Shown here: positions 43,698-52,182 of the stretch, piece by piece
Layout: every line of letters begins with the position of its first letter
Position numbering within the stretch: the stretch's first letter is position 1
NCBI RefSeq assembly: GCF_016107655.1
Contig: NZ_JABASX010000001.1
Coordinates: forward strand, 620,001 to 684,000
DNA length: 64,000 nt
Reading direction: 5' to 3'
DNA from: Brevibacterium antiquum
GTDB lineage: Bacteria > Actinomycetota > Actinomycetes > Actinomycetales > Brevibacteriaceae
Notes under the pieces: model-generated
Told to the model about the DNA's origin: nothing
Seen by the model: the letters and a program-made list of their open reading frames with translations, nothing else
Databases searched by the model: none
Translations under genes and position numbers: made by a program

Positions 43698-44653
43698 GCA
43701 CACAGACCACAGGACTCGAGACGTCGATCACCGGGGCAGGGCGATTCGCACCAAGCCCAAGCGGTGACCTGCATATCGGCAACATTCGTTCGGGGCTGCT
43801 GGCGTATGTCCGCGCGCGACAGACCGGGCGACGGTTCCTCTGGCGCATCGAGGATCTTGATCGGGTCCAACCCGGTGCGGCACAATCACAGCTCGAGGTC
43901 TTCGCTGAGCTGGGCGTGACCCCTGATGAGCCGCCGCTCGTCCAGTCGGAGCGTATCGACGTGTACACCAAAGCGCTGAGCCGCCTCGCAGGACAGGGCC
44001 TCGTCTACGAGTGCTACTGCTCACGCAAGGACATCCAACAGGCGCCATCGGCACCGCACTCTCCGCCCGGAGCGTATCCCGGGACCTGTCGTGATCTGCT
44101 GGAGTCCGAACGAGTTCAGCACAGACTGCGTCTTTACGATCAGGGGCGCCGCCCGGCACTGCGATTGAAGACCGACAACGCTGAAGTCACGGTGCAGGAC
44201 AGGCTGCTGGGCGAGATCACGTCCCCGGTTGATGACCTGGTCCTCAAGCGCGGCGATGGAGTCTTCGCCTACAACCTCATCGTCATCGTCGATGACGGTG
44301 CCAGCGGTGTCGACGAAGTGGTGCGCGGGGACGACCTGGCCACCTCGGCGCCTCGTCAAGCTCATCTGGCCCACCTGCTGGGCCTGCCGCAGCCCTCGTG
44401 GCTGCATGTTCCACTGGTCGTGAACACAGCCGGCAGACGCTTGGCCAAACGTGACGGCGCGGTCACCTACCAGCAGCTGCGCGCCCAAGGCTGGAGACTC
44501 GAGGATGTCTACGCGTGGATGTGCTCATCCCTCGGGTTTGCAGGTTCAGCAGGATCGTGGTCATCTCTCGATGACATGGTGGCAGGCGTGGACTTCGATC
44601 GTCTTCGTACGGGGGAGACGGTGTTTGTTCCGCCGACACGCGCAGATGGCTGA
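43694..44653 (+). CDS. gluQ: Glutamyl-Q tRNA(Asp) synthetase
   Basis: A 319-residue GluRS paralogue lacking the anticodon-binding domain, which attaches glutamate to queuosine in tRNA-Asp. Starts GRFAPSPSGDLHIGN (HIGH motif) near residue 19; a Cys pair in ECYCSRKD and a later Cys in PGTCR fit the zinc site; the KMSKS equivalent is RLAKRDG near residue 265. The length matches GluQRS, not full GluRS. TTG 43694 overlaps the GNAT stop (TTGA); no better start fits the domain. Confidence 0.9.
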   Translation: MSTQTTGLETSITGAGRFAPSPSGDLHIGNIRSGLLAYVRARQTGRRFLWRIEDLDRVQPGAAQSQLEVFAELGVTPDEPPLVQSERIDVYTKALSRLAGQGLVYECYCSRKDIQQAPSAPHSPPGAYPGTCRDLLESERVQHRLRLYDQGRRPALRLKTDNAEVTVQDRLLGEITSPVDDLVLKRGDGVFAYNLIVIVDDGASGVDEVVRGDDLATSAPRQAHLAHLLGLPQPSWLHVPLVVNTAGRRLAKRDGAVTYQQLRAQGWRLEDVYAWMCSSLGFAGSAGSWSSLDDMVAGVDFDRLRTGETVFVPPTRADG

Positions 44654-44674
44654 AGGCTCAATCATCTGACTGTT

Positions 44675-45979
44675 TCAGGCCGCTGCATCCAGGCCTTCGG
44701 TGATGAGCTTGCTGTAGATAGATTCGAACGTGTCGAGCGTGTACTCGATGTCATGCTTGGCGACCACATTGAGCGATGCCCTGGCCATCGTGTCGAGATC
44801 GGTGTCCGAAAGCTCACAGATCTGGGTGAATCGCGAGGCCAGCTCCTCGATATCCCGCGGCGGGAACAGGAATCCATTGACCCCGTCCCTGACCAGGTGT
44901 GGAAGCGCAACCGCGTCAGCGAGGACGACGGGTTTGCGCGAAGCCAGTGCCTCCAGCGTGGCGATGGACTGGAGCTCGGCTGTCGATGGCATGCAGAAGA
45001 AGGTACACCGCTGGTAGGCATCCATGAGCTCTTTGTCGCTGATCTTGCCCAGCACATGGATGCGATCGGCGACTCCGAGCTCTGCGGCCAGCTCCTTGAG
45101 TGGCTCCTCCTGATCCCCGCCACCGACGATGTCGGCTTCGAGCCCGATCGCAGGATCGGTCTTCGCGACCGCTTCGACGATGTCGGCGGCGTGCTTCTCC
45201 GAAGAAAGTCGGCCGACGAAGAGGACACGCGGCGGTGCCGCGACCTCGGTGCCAGAAGCCGCAGTCGTTCGCTCAGACGTCGCCGGCGACCCTTCGGACG
45301 CCTGCTCAGGATGGGCAGTCTGACCGTCCTGGACGGCTTGATCGTCCTGGGCAGTCTGAACGTCACGCAGGTGCGCGAACCGTTCCAGGTCGATACCACA
45401 GGAGACTGCGCGAATCGGGGAGGTGAACCCGTTCTGCGTCAGCAGGTCGGCAGCGAGCTGCGTGGGCACCGTGATGAAGTCTGCTGACTGGAATTTTCTG
45501 CGCAGGTCCCACCAGGCCACGGCCGTGCCACTGTCGAGGAGGGATTTCGGCGCCCGCAGATAGGGTCGCACATTATCGGGCATGAAGTGGTTCGTGGCGA
45601 CGACTGGAATGCCGCGCTTGCTCGCCTCCGAGAACGCGTAGCGACCGATGACGAAATGCGCCTGAGTATGCACCACGTCGGGCTGAAGAGAGTCGAGGAG
45701 GCGAGACAGTTCGGGTTTCGTCTGCCAGGGCATGCAGATGGTCCACGTCGGATGCAGCGGCCAACGATGTGAGGTCAGTCTGTGGACCGTGACACCGTCC
45801 TCGGTGCTCACCGAGGCCTTTCCTGTCGCGGAGGGACAGGCGACGTGAACATCATTGCCGCGAGCAGCTAGCCCGGCGGCCAGACGTTCTGCGAACTTCG
45901 CGGCGCCATTGACCTCGGGTGCGTAGGTTTCCGTCGGAATGAGAATGCGGCGGGCTGGGGTGTGGCTATGCGCGGACAG
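44675..45979 (-). CDS. GT4 glycosyltransferase, probably initiated at CTG
   Basis: A 434-residue GT-B fold glycosyltransferase of family 4. The N-terminal domain has PTETYAPEVNGAA, where GT4 enzymes bind the acceptor; FVGRLSSEK starts the C-terminal nucleotide-sugar domain; the E-x7-E motif is ELQSIATLE. The frame upstream of GTG 45811 stays open to 45982 and encodes the essential first beta-strand, but contains no ATG, GTG or TTG. CTG 45979 lies 9 nt after GAGGAG and is the only plausible start. A variable insert with six-residue repeats (VQTAQD, DQAVQD, GQTAHP) splits the two domains. Mannosyl transfer to lipid is likely by family but not proven. Confidence 0.8.
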   Translation of the reverse strand: MSAHSHTPARRILIPTETYAPEVNGAAKFAERLAAGLAARGNDVHVACPSATGKASVSTEDGVTVHRLTSHRWPLHPTWTICMPWQTKPELSRLLDSLQPDVVHTQAHFVIGRYAFSEASKRGIPVVATNHFMPDNVRPYLRAPKSLLDSGTAVAWWDLRRKFQSADFITVPTQLAADLLTQNGFTSPIRAVSCGIDLERFAHLRDVQTAQDDQAVQDGQTAHPEQASEGSPATSERTTAASGTEVAAPPRVLFVGRLSSEKHAADIVEAVAKTDPAIGLEADIVGGGDQEEPLKELAAELGVADRIHVLGKISDKELMDAYQRCTFFCMPSTAELQSIATLEALASRKPVVLADAVALPHLVRDGVNGFLFPPRDIEELASRFTQICELSDTDLDTMARASLNVVAKHDIEYTLDTFESIYSKLITEGLDAAA

Positions 45980-45982
45980 GAT

Positions 45983-46894
45983 TCAACTCTCCTCGGTGTC
46001 GGTCAACTGGTCTGTGCGACGAGCGACTCGACGCTGGTGTTCTCGATCTTTGACATCGGGGTGATACCGCGACAATACAACGACGCCCAGACACGCGACC
46101 AATCCTGTGGCTGCGATCATGGCGACGAGCCATACCGGAGCAGATGACGCTTCCCCGAGGACGACCGAACCTAAGATCACTGCACCGATGGGATCAACGA
46201 CAGTCAGGCCGGCGATGACCATCTCCGGGGGGCCGGCCGCATACGCGTTCTGGACGAACCAGGCTCCGATCGCAGTCGCAGCGGCGAGGCCGATGACGTT
46301 GAGCCATGTGACCTGGTCGATTCCTGCGCGGAGCAGCTGCACGCTCACGAGGTGTGTATTCGTGGCCACACATGCGAACAGCAGGCCCGCGGCCATGATG
46401 AGCACGAGTTGGGGCGCACTCCGGAAGAACAGCATAATGCCCAGGCCCAGCGCGAGGGTGACAGCGGTGATCCACACCAACGGCATCGCGTCGGATCCCA
46501 GATGCACCTCTGTTCGGGCGGTGGTGGCTGAGAGCGCAACGAAGATCGTCACCCCCACAGTGCACCAGATGACGGCCTGCACGAGACGTCGGTTGACCTT
46601 GAGCCCACGATGGCGCACACCCAGAAGGACGGACACGATGAGGGAGAAGGCACCGACGGGTTGGACGACCATGACCGGTGCCAGCGCCAGAGCGACGATG
46701 TTTCCCACGGTGCCCATACCGGTGATGATCAGTCCGACCAGCCATTTCCTGTTGCTCAGCAGCTCCTTGAAGTGAGCCCAGCTCAGTCCGTTGTGGGAGT
46801 CGTTCTGATCTGCGACGGCGTCATGTTGGTACAGCGCCCCATAGGCCAGTGCCACCGCCGCAAGGACGGCGAGGGCGATTGCCACTATGGTCAC
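45983..46894 (-). CDS. DMT-superfamily transporter
   Basis: A 303-residue membrane protein with about nine to ten helices and a two-half EamA/NIPA-like layout: VGLIITGMGTVGNIVALALAPVMVVQPVGAFSLIVSVLLG in the first half and PPEMVIAGLTVVDPIGAVILGSVVLGE in the second, both with the conserved V-P-G pattern. The preferred start is GTG 46894, 8 nt after GGAAG; GTG 46900 is possible. The stop is 3 bp before the CTG start of the glycosyltransferase, suggesting coupled translation. Substrate unknown. Confidence 0.8.
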   Translation of the reverse strand: MTIVAIALAVLAAVALAYGALYQHDAVADQNDSHNGLSWAHFKELLSNRKWLVGLIITGMGTVGNIVALALAPVMVVQPVGAFSLIVSVLLGVRHRGLKVNRRLVQAVIWCTVGVTIFVALSATTARTEVHLGSDAMPLVWITAVTLALGLGIMLFFRSAPQLVLIMAAGLLFACVATNTHLVSVQLLRAGIDQVTWLNVIGLAAATAIGAWFVQNAYAAGPPEMVIAGLTVVDPIGAVILGSVVLGEASSAPVWLVAMIAATGLVACLGVVVLSRYHPDVKDREHQRRVARRTDQLTDTEES

Positions 46895-47059
46895 GTGCAC
46901 TTCTTCCGCTGCATGGGTGGGGTGAGGAATCCCTTTGATTTTACAGTGCGGCCACCTCGCCGAGGTGGTTGTTGACTGGGTTTGTCCTGACTGTATGGAA
47001 TCCAAGCAGTCTGGTGGTGGGGTTAACCGGAACTGTGATCTAAAGCACTGCTGCCCGCT

Positions 47060-47089
47060 TTGTCGTGAGCTGAGTGTCTTTGCTAAGCT
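47060..47089 (+). promoter_or_regulatory. Probable promoter of tRNA-Asn
   Basis: TTGTCG (47060-47065) and TAAGCT (47084-47089) with an 18-bp spacer, ending 29 bp before the tRNA. Confidence 0.45.
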
Positions 47090-47118
47090 GACACAACGTG
47101 CGCAGGCAACTGCGCCTT

Positions 47119-47191
47119 TCCTCCGTAGCTCAGTTGGCAGAGCATTCGACTGTTAATCGAAGGGTCGCTGGTTCGAGCCCAGCCGGGGGAG
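47119..47191 (+). tRNA. tRNA-Asn (anticodon GTT)
   Basis: A 73-nt cloverleaf: acceptor TCCTCCG/CGGGGGA (one T-G pair), D-arm GCTC/GAGC, anticodon stem TTCGA/TCGAA around CTGTTAA (GTT), T-arm GCTGG/CCAGC with TTCGAGC loop, discriminator G. No encoded CCA. Confidence 0.96.
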
Positions 47192-47197
47192 CAGCTC

Positions 47198-47223
47198 AGG
47201 CCCCGTCCAGAAGGACGGGGCCT
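47198..47223 (+). terminator. Terminator after tRNA-Asn
   Basis: A perfect 11-bp stem (AGGCCCCGTCC / GGACGGGGCCT) with loop AGAA and a TTTG tail, 6 bp after the tRNA. Confidence 0.9.
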
Positions 47224-47311
47224 TTGTCGTCCCCGCGGTTCTGGCGCACTGGCCTGGATCGCGCGCCGAGCAGGCGGGAATAGTTGATCGATCAAGTAGG
47301 TTGTCGAGGGT

Positions 47312-48364
47312 ATGAAGGCATTCGGGTTCTTGAGTTTCGGTCACTACGGTTCGGGAAGTGCTCCGGGGGAGTACGGGGCGAAGGAGGCGCTGCAGCAAGC
47401 AGTCGAGATCGGCGTCGGGGCCGATGAGATCGGCGTCAACGGCGCGTATTTCCGGGTTCACCACTTCGCTGAGCAGGCGGCCTCGCCGATGCCGCTTCTG
47501 GCGGCGATCGCGGCCAAGACCTCTCGAATCGAGGTCGGGACCGGTGTCATCGACATGCGCTACGAGAACGCCCTCTATCTGGCAGAGGAAGCCGCTGCCT
47601 TAGACCTGCTCTCTGATCAGAGAGTGGCTTTGGGCATCAGCCGGGGATCACCGGAACCAGCCGACAGAGGTTGGGAAGCCTTCGGCTACAGCGACAGCGA
47701 CGATGCGAAGGCCGCGAGCATGGCCCGCGAGAAGTTCGCGCAGTTCCTGTCAGCAATCAAGGGCGCAGAACTCGCCCCAGCAGATCCGACGCAGTTCGGT
47801 CCAGGCAGGAAGCTGCGTGTCGAACCTCATTCTCCAGGTCTCGATCAACGTGTCTGGTGGGGCGCCGGTACTGCGGCGACCGCCGAATGGGCCGCTGTCC
47901 AGGGCGTGAATATGATGAGCTCGACCCTGCTGACCGAAGCTACCGGTGCATCCTTCGGCGCGCTGCAACGCGATCAGATCGATCGCTATCGCGCAGCATG
48001 GAAGGACGCTGGCCATGACTGGACTCCGCGCGTGTCCGTCAGCCGCAGCATCTTCCCGATCACCACGAACCTCGATGACCTCTACTTCGGTCGCCGTTCA
48101 GGTGGAGAAGGTGATCAGATCGGGATCATCGATGGTACGCGCTCGACTTTCGGCAAGACCTATGCGGGCGAACCCGACGAACTCATCGAGGCGCTGAAGG
48201 CCGACCCCGCCGTCGAAGCCGCGGACACGGTCCTGCTGACGATTCCCAGCCAACTCGGCGTGGACTACAACCTCCACATCCTGGAGTCCTTCGCCAGCTA
48301 TGTCGCTCCTGCTCTGGGATGGCAACCAAATACATCCGGCCCGGTGACCGGTTCCGCAATGTGA
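47312..48364 (+). CDS. LLM-class flavin-dependent oxidoreductase (luciferase-like)
   Basis: A 350-residue bacterial luciferase-like TIM-barrel protein using FMN or F420. Family features: FGFLSFGHYG start, the RVHHFAEQAASPMPLLAAIAAKTSRIEVGTGVIDMRYENALYLAEEAAALDLLS region (split here by description), and GISRGSPEP. Whether it is a monooxygenase or a dehydrogenase, and its substrate, cannot be read. ATG 47312 lies after GAGGG. Stands alone between the tRNA-Asn terminator and the DHA2 transporter. Confidence 0.85.
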   Translation: MKAFGFLSFGHYGSGSAPGEYGAKEALQQAVEIGVGADEIGVNGAYFRVHHFAEQAASPMPLLAAIAAKTSRIEVGTGVIDMRYENALYLAEEAAALDLLSDQRVALGISRGSPEPADRGWEAFGYSDSDDAKAASMAREKFAQFLSAIKGAELAPADPTQFGPGRKLRVEPHSPGLDQRVWWGAGTAATAEWAAVQGVNMMSSTLLTEATGASFGALQRDQIDRYRAAWKDAGHDWTPRVSVSRSIFPITTNLDDLYFGRRSGGEGDQIGIIDGTRSTFGKTYAGEPDELIEALKADPAVEAADTVLLTIPSQLGVDYNLHILESFASYVAPALGWQPNTSGPVTGSAM

Positions 48365-48487
48365 TTTCGGTCGAGGTCTGAACACTGGCACGTATGATGA
48401 AACAGTTCCCACATAGGGGACTGTCGAATCGACTTGGTTCCGTACGGCATCCTCTGTGCGGAATGCGGTCTGAACAGAGGTGATCAG

Positions 48488-49966
48488 GTGAGCGACGGCC
48501 AGCGGATGAATCAGATTCAGAGACGAATCGTCCTCATCGGTCTCGTCCCGCTCTTCATGTCTCTGCTGTCGGTATCCATCATCAACGTCGTCCTGCCCGC
48601 CATTGAGGCGGATCTTCAGGCATCGTCCTCGGCTCTGCAATGGGTCCTGACCGGCTATGCCCTCTCGTTCGGCGTTGTTCTCGTCGCGGCAGGTCGAGCA
48701 GGCGACGTCTTCGGACGCGGCCAGCTGTTCATGATCGGAGTGGGCCTGTTCGGCCTGGCCTCACTCGTCGCGGGCATCGCGCCCGGGGCACTGACGCTCA
48801 ACATTGCTCGCGTCTTCATGGGACTCGGATCCGGACTGCTCAATCCGCAGGTCGTCGGGCTGCTGCAGCAGTACTTTCAAGGGCCACAGCGCGGGCGCGC
48901 GTTCGGACTGATGGGCACCACCGTCGGCCTCTCCGTTGCCACAGGTCCTGTCCTCGGCGGCGTCTTCATCGCTCTCTTCGGCCCGGAGTTGGGTTGGCGT
49001 GCGGCTTTTCTGGTCAATGTCCCCTTCGCGGTCATCTCCCTCATCCTCGCCAAAAGCTGGCTGCCGAAATCAGCCTGGCACCCAATAGCCGCCGACGATG
49101 GCACCGATGCGAACCCGACGGCCGCCTGGGCGAATGAGGGATACGTCCCGAAAAGGGATCGAGACCTCGATCCCATCGGGGCGGTTCTGCTCGGTGTCGG
49201 TGTCCTCCTTGTGCTGCTGCCCTTCGTCGAGTCTTCTGTCGGGTGGTTCATCTGGCTCGGCCTGCCACTGGGATTACTCACCATCTGGGCCTGGATCCGT
49301 TGGGAGCGCCGGTACTCTGCCCGTGGACACGCTCCCATGGTCGATCTGAACTTGTTCAGCATTCGCAGCTTCAGCAACGGTTCGATCATCATCACCCTCT
49401 ACTTCATGGGCGTGACGAGCGTCTGGGTGCTCATCGCCATGTACATGCAACAGGGCTTGGGCCACACTGCGCTGGCAGCAGGCATGATCGGACTTCCGGC
49501 TGCGTTGCTCTCCGCTGTATCGGCAGATGTGTCCGGACGTTTCGTATTCCAGATCGGACGCCGACTCGTCGTCTGGGGGATCATCACCTGCCTGGTGGGT
49601 CTGGTCTCGACAATCGGCGTGGTTTTCCTGCTCACCCAGGGCATCGGCAGCGAATGGTGGATGCTGCTGACTCTGTGCTTCATCGGTGCCGCGCAGGGCA
49701 TGGTCATCAGCCCTAACCAGACCCTGACCCTGCAGGAAGTGCCACTGAAGTATGCGGGCTCGGCCGGGGGAGTCCTGCAGACCGGACAGCGCATCGGCAC
49801 GTCGATGGGATTGGCCATCATGACCGCTTTGGCCTTCGCTGTCACGGCGGTCAGCGATTGGAACATCGGAATGATCGCCTCATTCGCAGCGATTGCGATC
49901 ATCGTGGTTCTGGCCGGAATCGTCGGTTTGGCCGAGGTCAGGCGAGGCCGGCGCCGTCAGCTCTGA
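48488..49966 (+). CDS. DHA2-type MFS drug exporter (EmrB/QacA family)
   Basis: A 492-residue transporter with 14 helices expected. Motifs: INVVLPAIEADLQAS in helix 1, ALQWVLTGYALSFGVVLVAAGRAGDVFGR covering the helix 2-3 signature, and GTTVGLSVATGPVLGG (motif C of antiporters) near residue 150. GTG 48488 has AGAGG 7 nt upstream; an in-frame GTG-like extension from 48434 has none. Probable drug/proton antiporter; no TetR or MarR regulator is adjacent. Confidence 0.85.
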   Translation: MSDGQRMNQIQRRIVLIGLVPLFMSLLSVSIINVVLPAIEADLQASSSALQWVLTGYALSFGVVLVAAGRAGDVFGRGQLFMIGVGLFGLASLVAGIAPGALTLNIARVFMGLGSGLLNPQVVGLLQQYFQGPQRGRAFGLMGTTVGLSVATGPVLGGVFIALFGPELGWRAAFLVNVPFAVISLILAKSWLPKSAWHPIAADDGTDANPTAAWANEGYVPKRDRDLDPIGAVLLGVGVLLVLLPFVESSVGWFIWLGLPLGLLTIWAWIRWERRYSARGHAPMVDLNLFSIRSFSNGSIIITLYFMGVTSVWVLIAMYMQQGLGHTALAAGMIGLPAALLSAVSADVSGRFVFQIGRRLVVWGIITCLVGLVSTIGVVFLLTQGIGSEWWMLLTLCFIGAAQGMVISPNQTLTLQEVPLKYAGSAGGVLQTGQRIGTSMGLAIMTALAFAVTAVSDWNIGMIASFAAIAIIVVLAGIVGLAEVRRGRRRQL

Positions 49967-50050
49967 GCGCAATAATGTTACGGAATTTAGACAATCGCGT
50001 CTGTCCTCATGTGGAAGACTGTGAACGCACGTTTGCCCATGGAAGGACAT

Positions 50051-51310
50051 ATGGTGGTTGAGGCGGTACACGATCTGGACCTGGCTCTCGAAGAGTTGGT
50101 GCGCTCAGGTGGGATCGAAACCTATTTCGCCCCCGTCGTCGATGCGTACACCTTCGACAAGGTGGGATATCAGATCCTGCAGGCCCCCACCGATGACCCG
50201 GCACTCGGGCACGCTGAATCCGAGAATCTCCGCCGCGAGATGCATGCCTCGGCAATGATCGGCGACATCGATGCCTCGCTTCGCGCAACCGCTCTGAGGA
50301 CCGCCGAGGCAGCCGGACTGCCCAAGTCGAACCGACTCTTCCTCCACGCCGAAGACGAATCCTTCGCCACCCTTGAAGATCGCACCGAAGAACCCGACCG
50401 TTCCGTCATCCTCCAACTCGATGCCTCCCGCGTCTCATCGTCCCCTGCATCTGTCCTCCGCGCAGTGCGTCAGGCGCGCTCGATGGGATGGGGTGTGGGC
50501 ATGTCCTCGGTCGGGGCAGACCTGCGCAGCACCTCCTTCGTGCCTCTGGTCAATCCGTCTGTCGTCGGTCTTCATCCCGACGTGCTGCGCATCGACTGCG
50601 AATCCCACCTGGCCGAACTCAATCGTCTGCTCCACGCTCACCTCGAACGCACAGGCGCAGTGATCCTCGCCGAGGGTGTCACCACAGAGGACGATCTCGA
50701 CCGAGTTCGCGCGTTGGGCGCACGCTTCATGTCTGGTCCGTTCTTCGGTCCCGCAACCAAGCAGCCCGAGCCATTCGCCGAGCCGATCGAGGACGGATTG
50801 ATCGATCATCATTCACGTAATCTCGCGGCTCTGGGAACTCCCTATTCGATTGCCCAGGGCCTGCGACGCGAACCACTCGTGATGAATCGTGAGCTTCTGG
50901 TCGCCCAGATCGCTGCGCTCGAAGAGCGCGCCCTGGCTTCAGGTGCCGCCACAATCACCCTCGGTGTCTTCGGTGAAGATGAGACCTTCTCCCAAGACAC
51001 CAGAGACCGCTATGAACGTATTCGCGACACGGTCGGACTGACGGCGATGTTCTCGGGTGGGTTCACGGAGCCGCCGATCCCGGGTGTGCGCACAGGAGTC
51101 GTGGACGCATCAGATCCCATGCGCAATGAGCACGGCGTCGTCGTGGTCGGTCCCGACTGGTCGGGACTCGTCGCGGCGTCCAAACGCAACGATCCCGGCA
51201 GTGACGGTCAGACTGTGTTCGACGTCTACATCACGACCGAGCGCTACACCTGTGTCGACGCCGCTCGAAGTGCGCTGACGCGCATATCACCGGTCTCCTC
51301 AGCGAGCTGA
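50051..51310 (+). CDS. Degenerate EAL-domain protein with C-terminal DICT-like sensory domain
   Basis: A 419-residue protein. Residues about 15-250 resemble an EAL c-di-GMP phosphodiesterase fold: YFAPVVD start, GVGMSSVGADLRSTSFVPLVNPSVVGLHPDVLRID, ILAEGVTTEDDLDRVRALGARFMSGPFFGP. The EAL tripeptide is replaced (GYQIL) and metal-binding Glu/Asp residues are mostly missing, so it should not hydrolyse c-di-GMP. Residues about 270-415 look like a DICT domain (LLVAQIAALEERAL, VVGPDWSGLVAA). It is probably a signalling or light/stress sensor. The start is uncertain: ATG 50051 has GGAAGGA 3 nt away; ATG 50009 is also in frame. Confidence 0.72.
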   Translation: MVVEAVHDLDLALEELVRSGGIETYFAPVVDAYTFDKVGYQILQAPTDDPALGHAESENLRREMHASAMIGDIDASLRATALRTAEAAGLPKSNRLFLHAEDESFATLEDRTEEPDRSVILQLDASRVSSSPASVLRAVRQARSMGWGVGMSSVGADLRSTSFVPLVNPSVVGLHPDVLRIDCESHLAELNRLLHAHLERTGAVILAEGVTTEDDLDRVRALGARFMSGPFFGPATKQPEPFAEPIEDGLIDHHSRNLAALGTPYSIAQGLRREPLVMNRELLVAQIAALEERALASGAATITLGVFGEDETFSQDTRDRYERIRDTVGLTAMFSGGFTEPPIPGVRTGVVDASDPMRNEHGVVVVGPDWSGLVAASKRNDPGSDGQTVFDVYITTERYTCVDAARSALTRISPVSSAS

Positions 51311-51445
51311 TCGTCTCCTGTACCTGACCGGAGTCTGCCTTCGAGGGAATGGGGCAAGAACGGGATCTGACGATGCAGCCTTGCTCGGCTGCGCGTGAGC
51401 CGAATGGGTCCAGGCCGTCAGTTGGTGTTAATCTTACTTCTGCTC

Positions 51446-51522
51446 GCCCCCGTAGCTCAGCTGGTCAGAGCAGGGAACTCATAATTCCTTGGTCGTCGGT
51501 TCAAGTCCGACCGGGGGCACCA
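51446..51522 (+). tRNA. tRNA with CAT anticodon (elongator Met or Ile2), CCA encoded
   Basis: A 77-nt cloverleaf including CCA: acceptor GCCCCCG/CGGGGGC, D-arm GCTC/GAGC, anticodon stem GGGAA/TTCCT around CTCATAA, variable TGGTC, T-arm GTCGG/CCGAC with TTCAAGT loop, discriminator A, then CCA. It is not initiator-like (paired first base pair). The TTGGTCG and TTCAAGTCC segments resemble E. coli tRNA-Ile2, whose C34 becomes lysidine, so Ile2 is a real alternative to elongator Met. Confidence 0.92.
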
Positions 51523-51540
51523 CTGTTGCAGTCTTCATTC

Positions 51541-51651
51541 TTGACCGTTGTCGTTCGCTCCCCGGTCGCTGATGATGTCAAAGCGACGGCCAAGGTCGAT
51601 GTCGAATCATGGCGGGAAACCTATGAGGCCATGACCCGACTGTCCGAATAG
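51541..51651 (+). pseudogene. Remnant of a GNAT acetyltransferase gene
   Basis: A 36-residue frame from TTG 51541 reads like the start of a GNAT acetyltransferase: a short strand VVVRSPVADDVKATAKV followed by DVESWRETYEAM, which matches the common HVESWRETY helix. It ends at TAG 51649 with no downstream continuation; the hypothetical gene on the other strand begins at once. It lies 18 bp after the 3' end of the CAT tRNA, a usual place for integration and deletion. Truncated gene; inference from a short match. Confidence 0.45.
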
Positions 51652-51669
51652 GGAATGCGCAACTGTATG

Positions 51670-52182
51670 TCAGTCACGATCTTCTGCTTGAGGGGCTTTC
51701 CTTTCCAAGGTGAAGACATCACCGGAAAGTGGCGCGTATGCCGTCCACTCGGCATTGGGACCGGCCTCGGCCACCAGTTGCGTCACGCGTTTCTGCTCGG
51801 CTTCGAGCTCTTCAGCGATAGTCGAAAAGGCTGTGGAGGCCCCCTCATTGTCGGCCGGTCTGCGGCTGTGAACCGTGTACGTCGGTGCAGCGGTTTCGTC
51901 AGAGGCGAATTCGATGACGAACTCCGCGCCGAGTTCGTTCGCGACCTGTCCGGCCAGATCGATGCCTGTCTTAATAAAGGCTCGAGCAAGCTCCGGTGAT
52001 TTCCAGTTGAAGTCGGCGTCCAACGCTTCGTAGTACGACCGTTCCCACGTTTCCAGCTCGCGAATCAGTCCCGAGGACAAATCGGTGTCCTCATAGTCCA
52101 CGGGCCCGTCGAGCCAAAGGACGGTGTCAGCATAGTCCGGGAACATTCGCACAGTGGTCGGTGCAGCGCTTTCCTGCAGCAT
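51670..52182 (-). CDS. Hypothetical protein, acidic
   Basis: A 170-residue soluble acidic protein with no membrane segment. Recognisable stretches: VRMFPDYADTVLWLDGPVDYEDTDLS at the N-terminus (Trp/Asp-rich), an amphipathic helix ELETWERSYYEALDADF, and a Glu-rich helix IAEELEAEQKRVTQLVAE. I do not recognise the family with a function; similar proteins seem confined to Actinobacteria. ATG 52182 lacks a clear site; GTG 52200 has AAGGA 11 nt upstream and is the alternative. Next to a tRNA and a gene remnant, so possibly accessory. Confidence 0.6.
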   Translation of the reverse strand: MLQESAAPTTVRMFPDYADTVLWLDGPVDYEDTDLSSGLIRELETWERSYYEALDADFNWKSPELARAFIKTGIDLAGQVANELGAEFVIEFASDETAAPTYTVHSRRPADNEGASTAFSTIAEELEAEQKRVTQLVAEAGPNAEWTAYAPLSGDVFTLERKAPQAEDRD

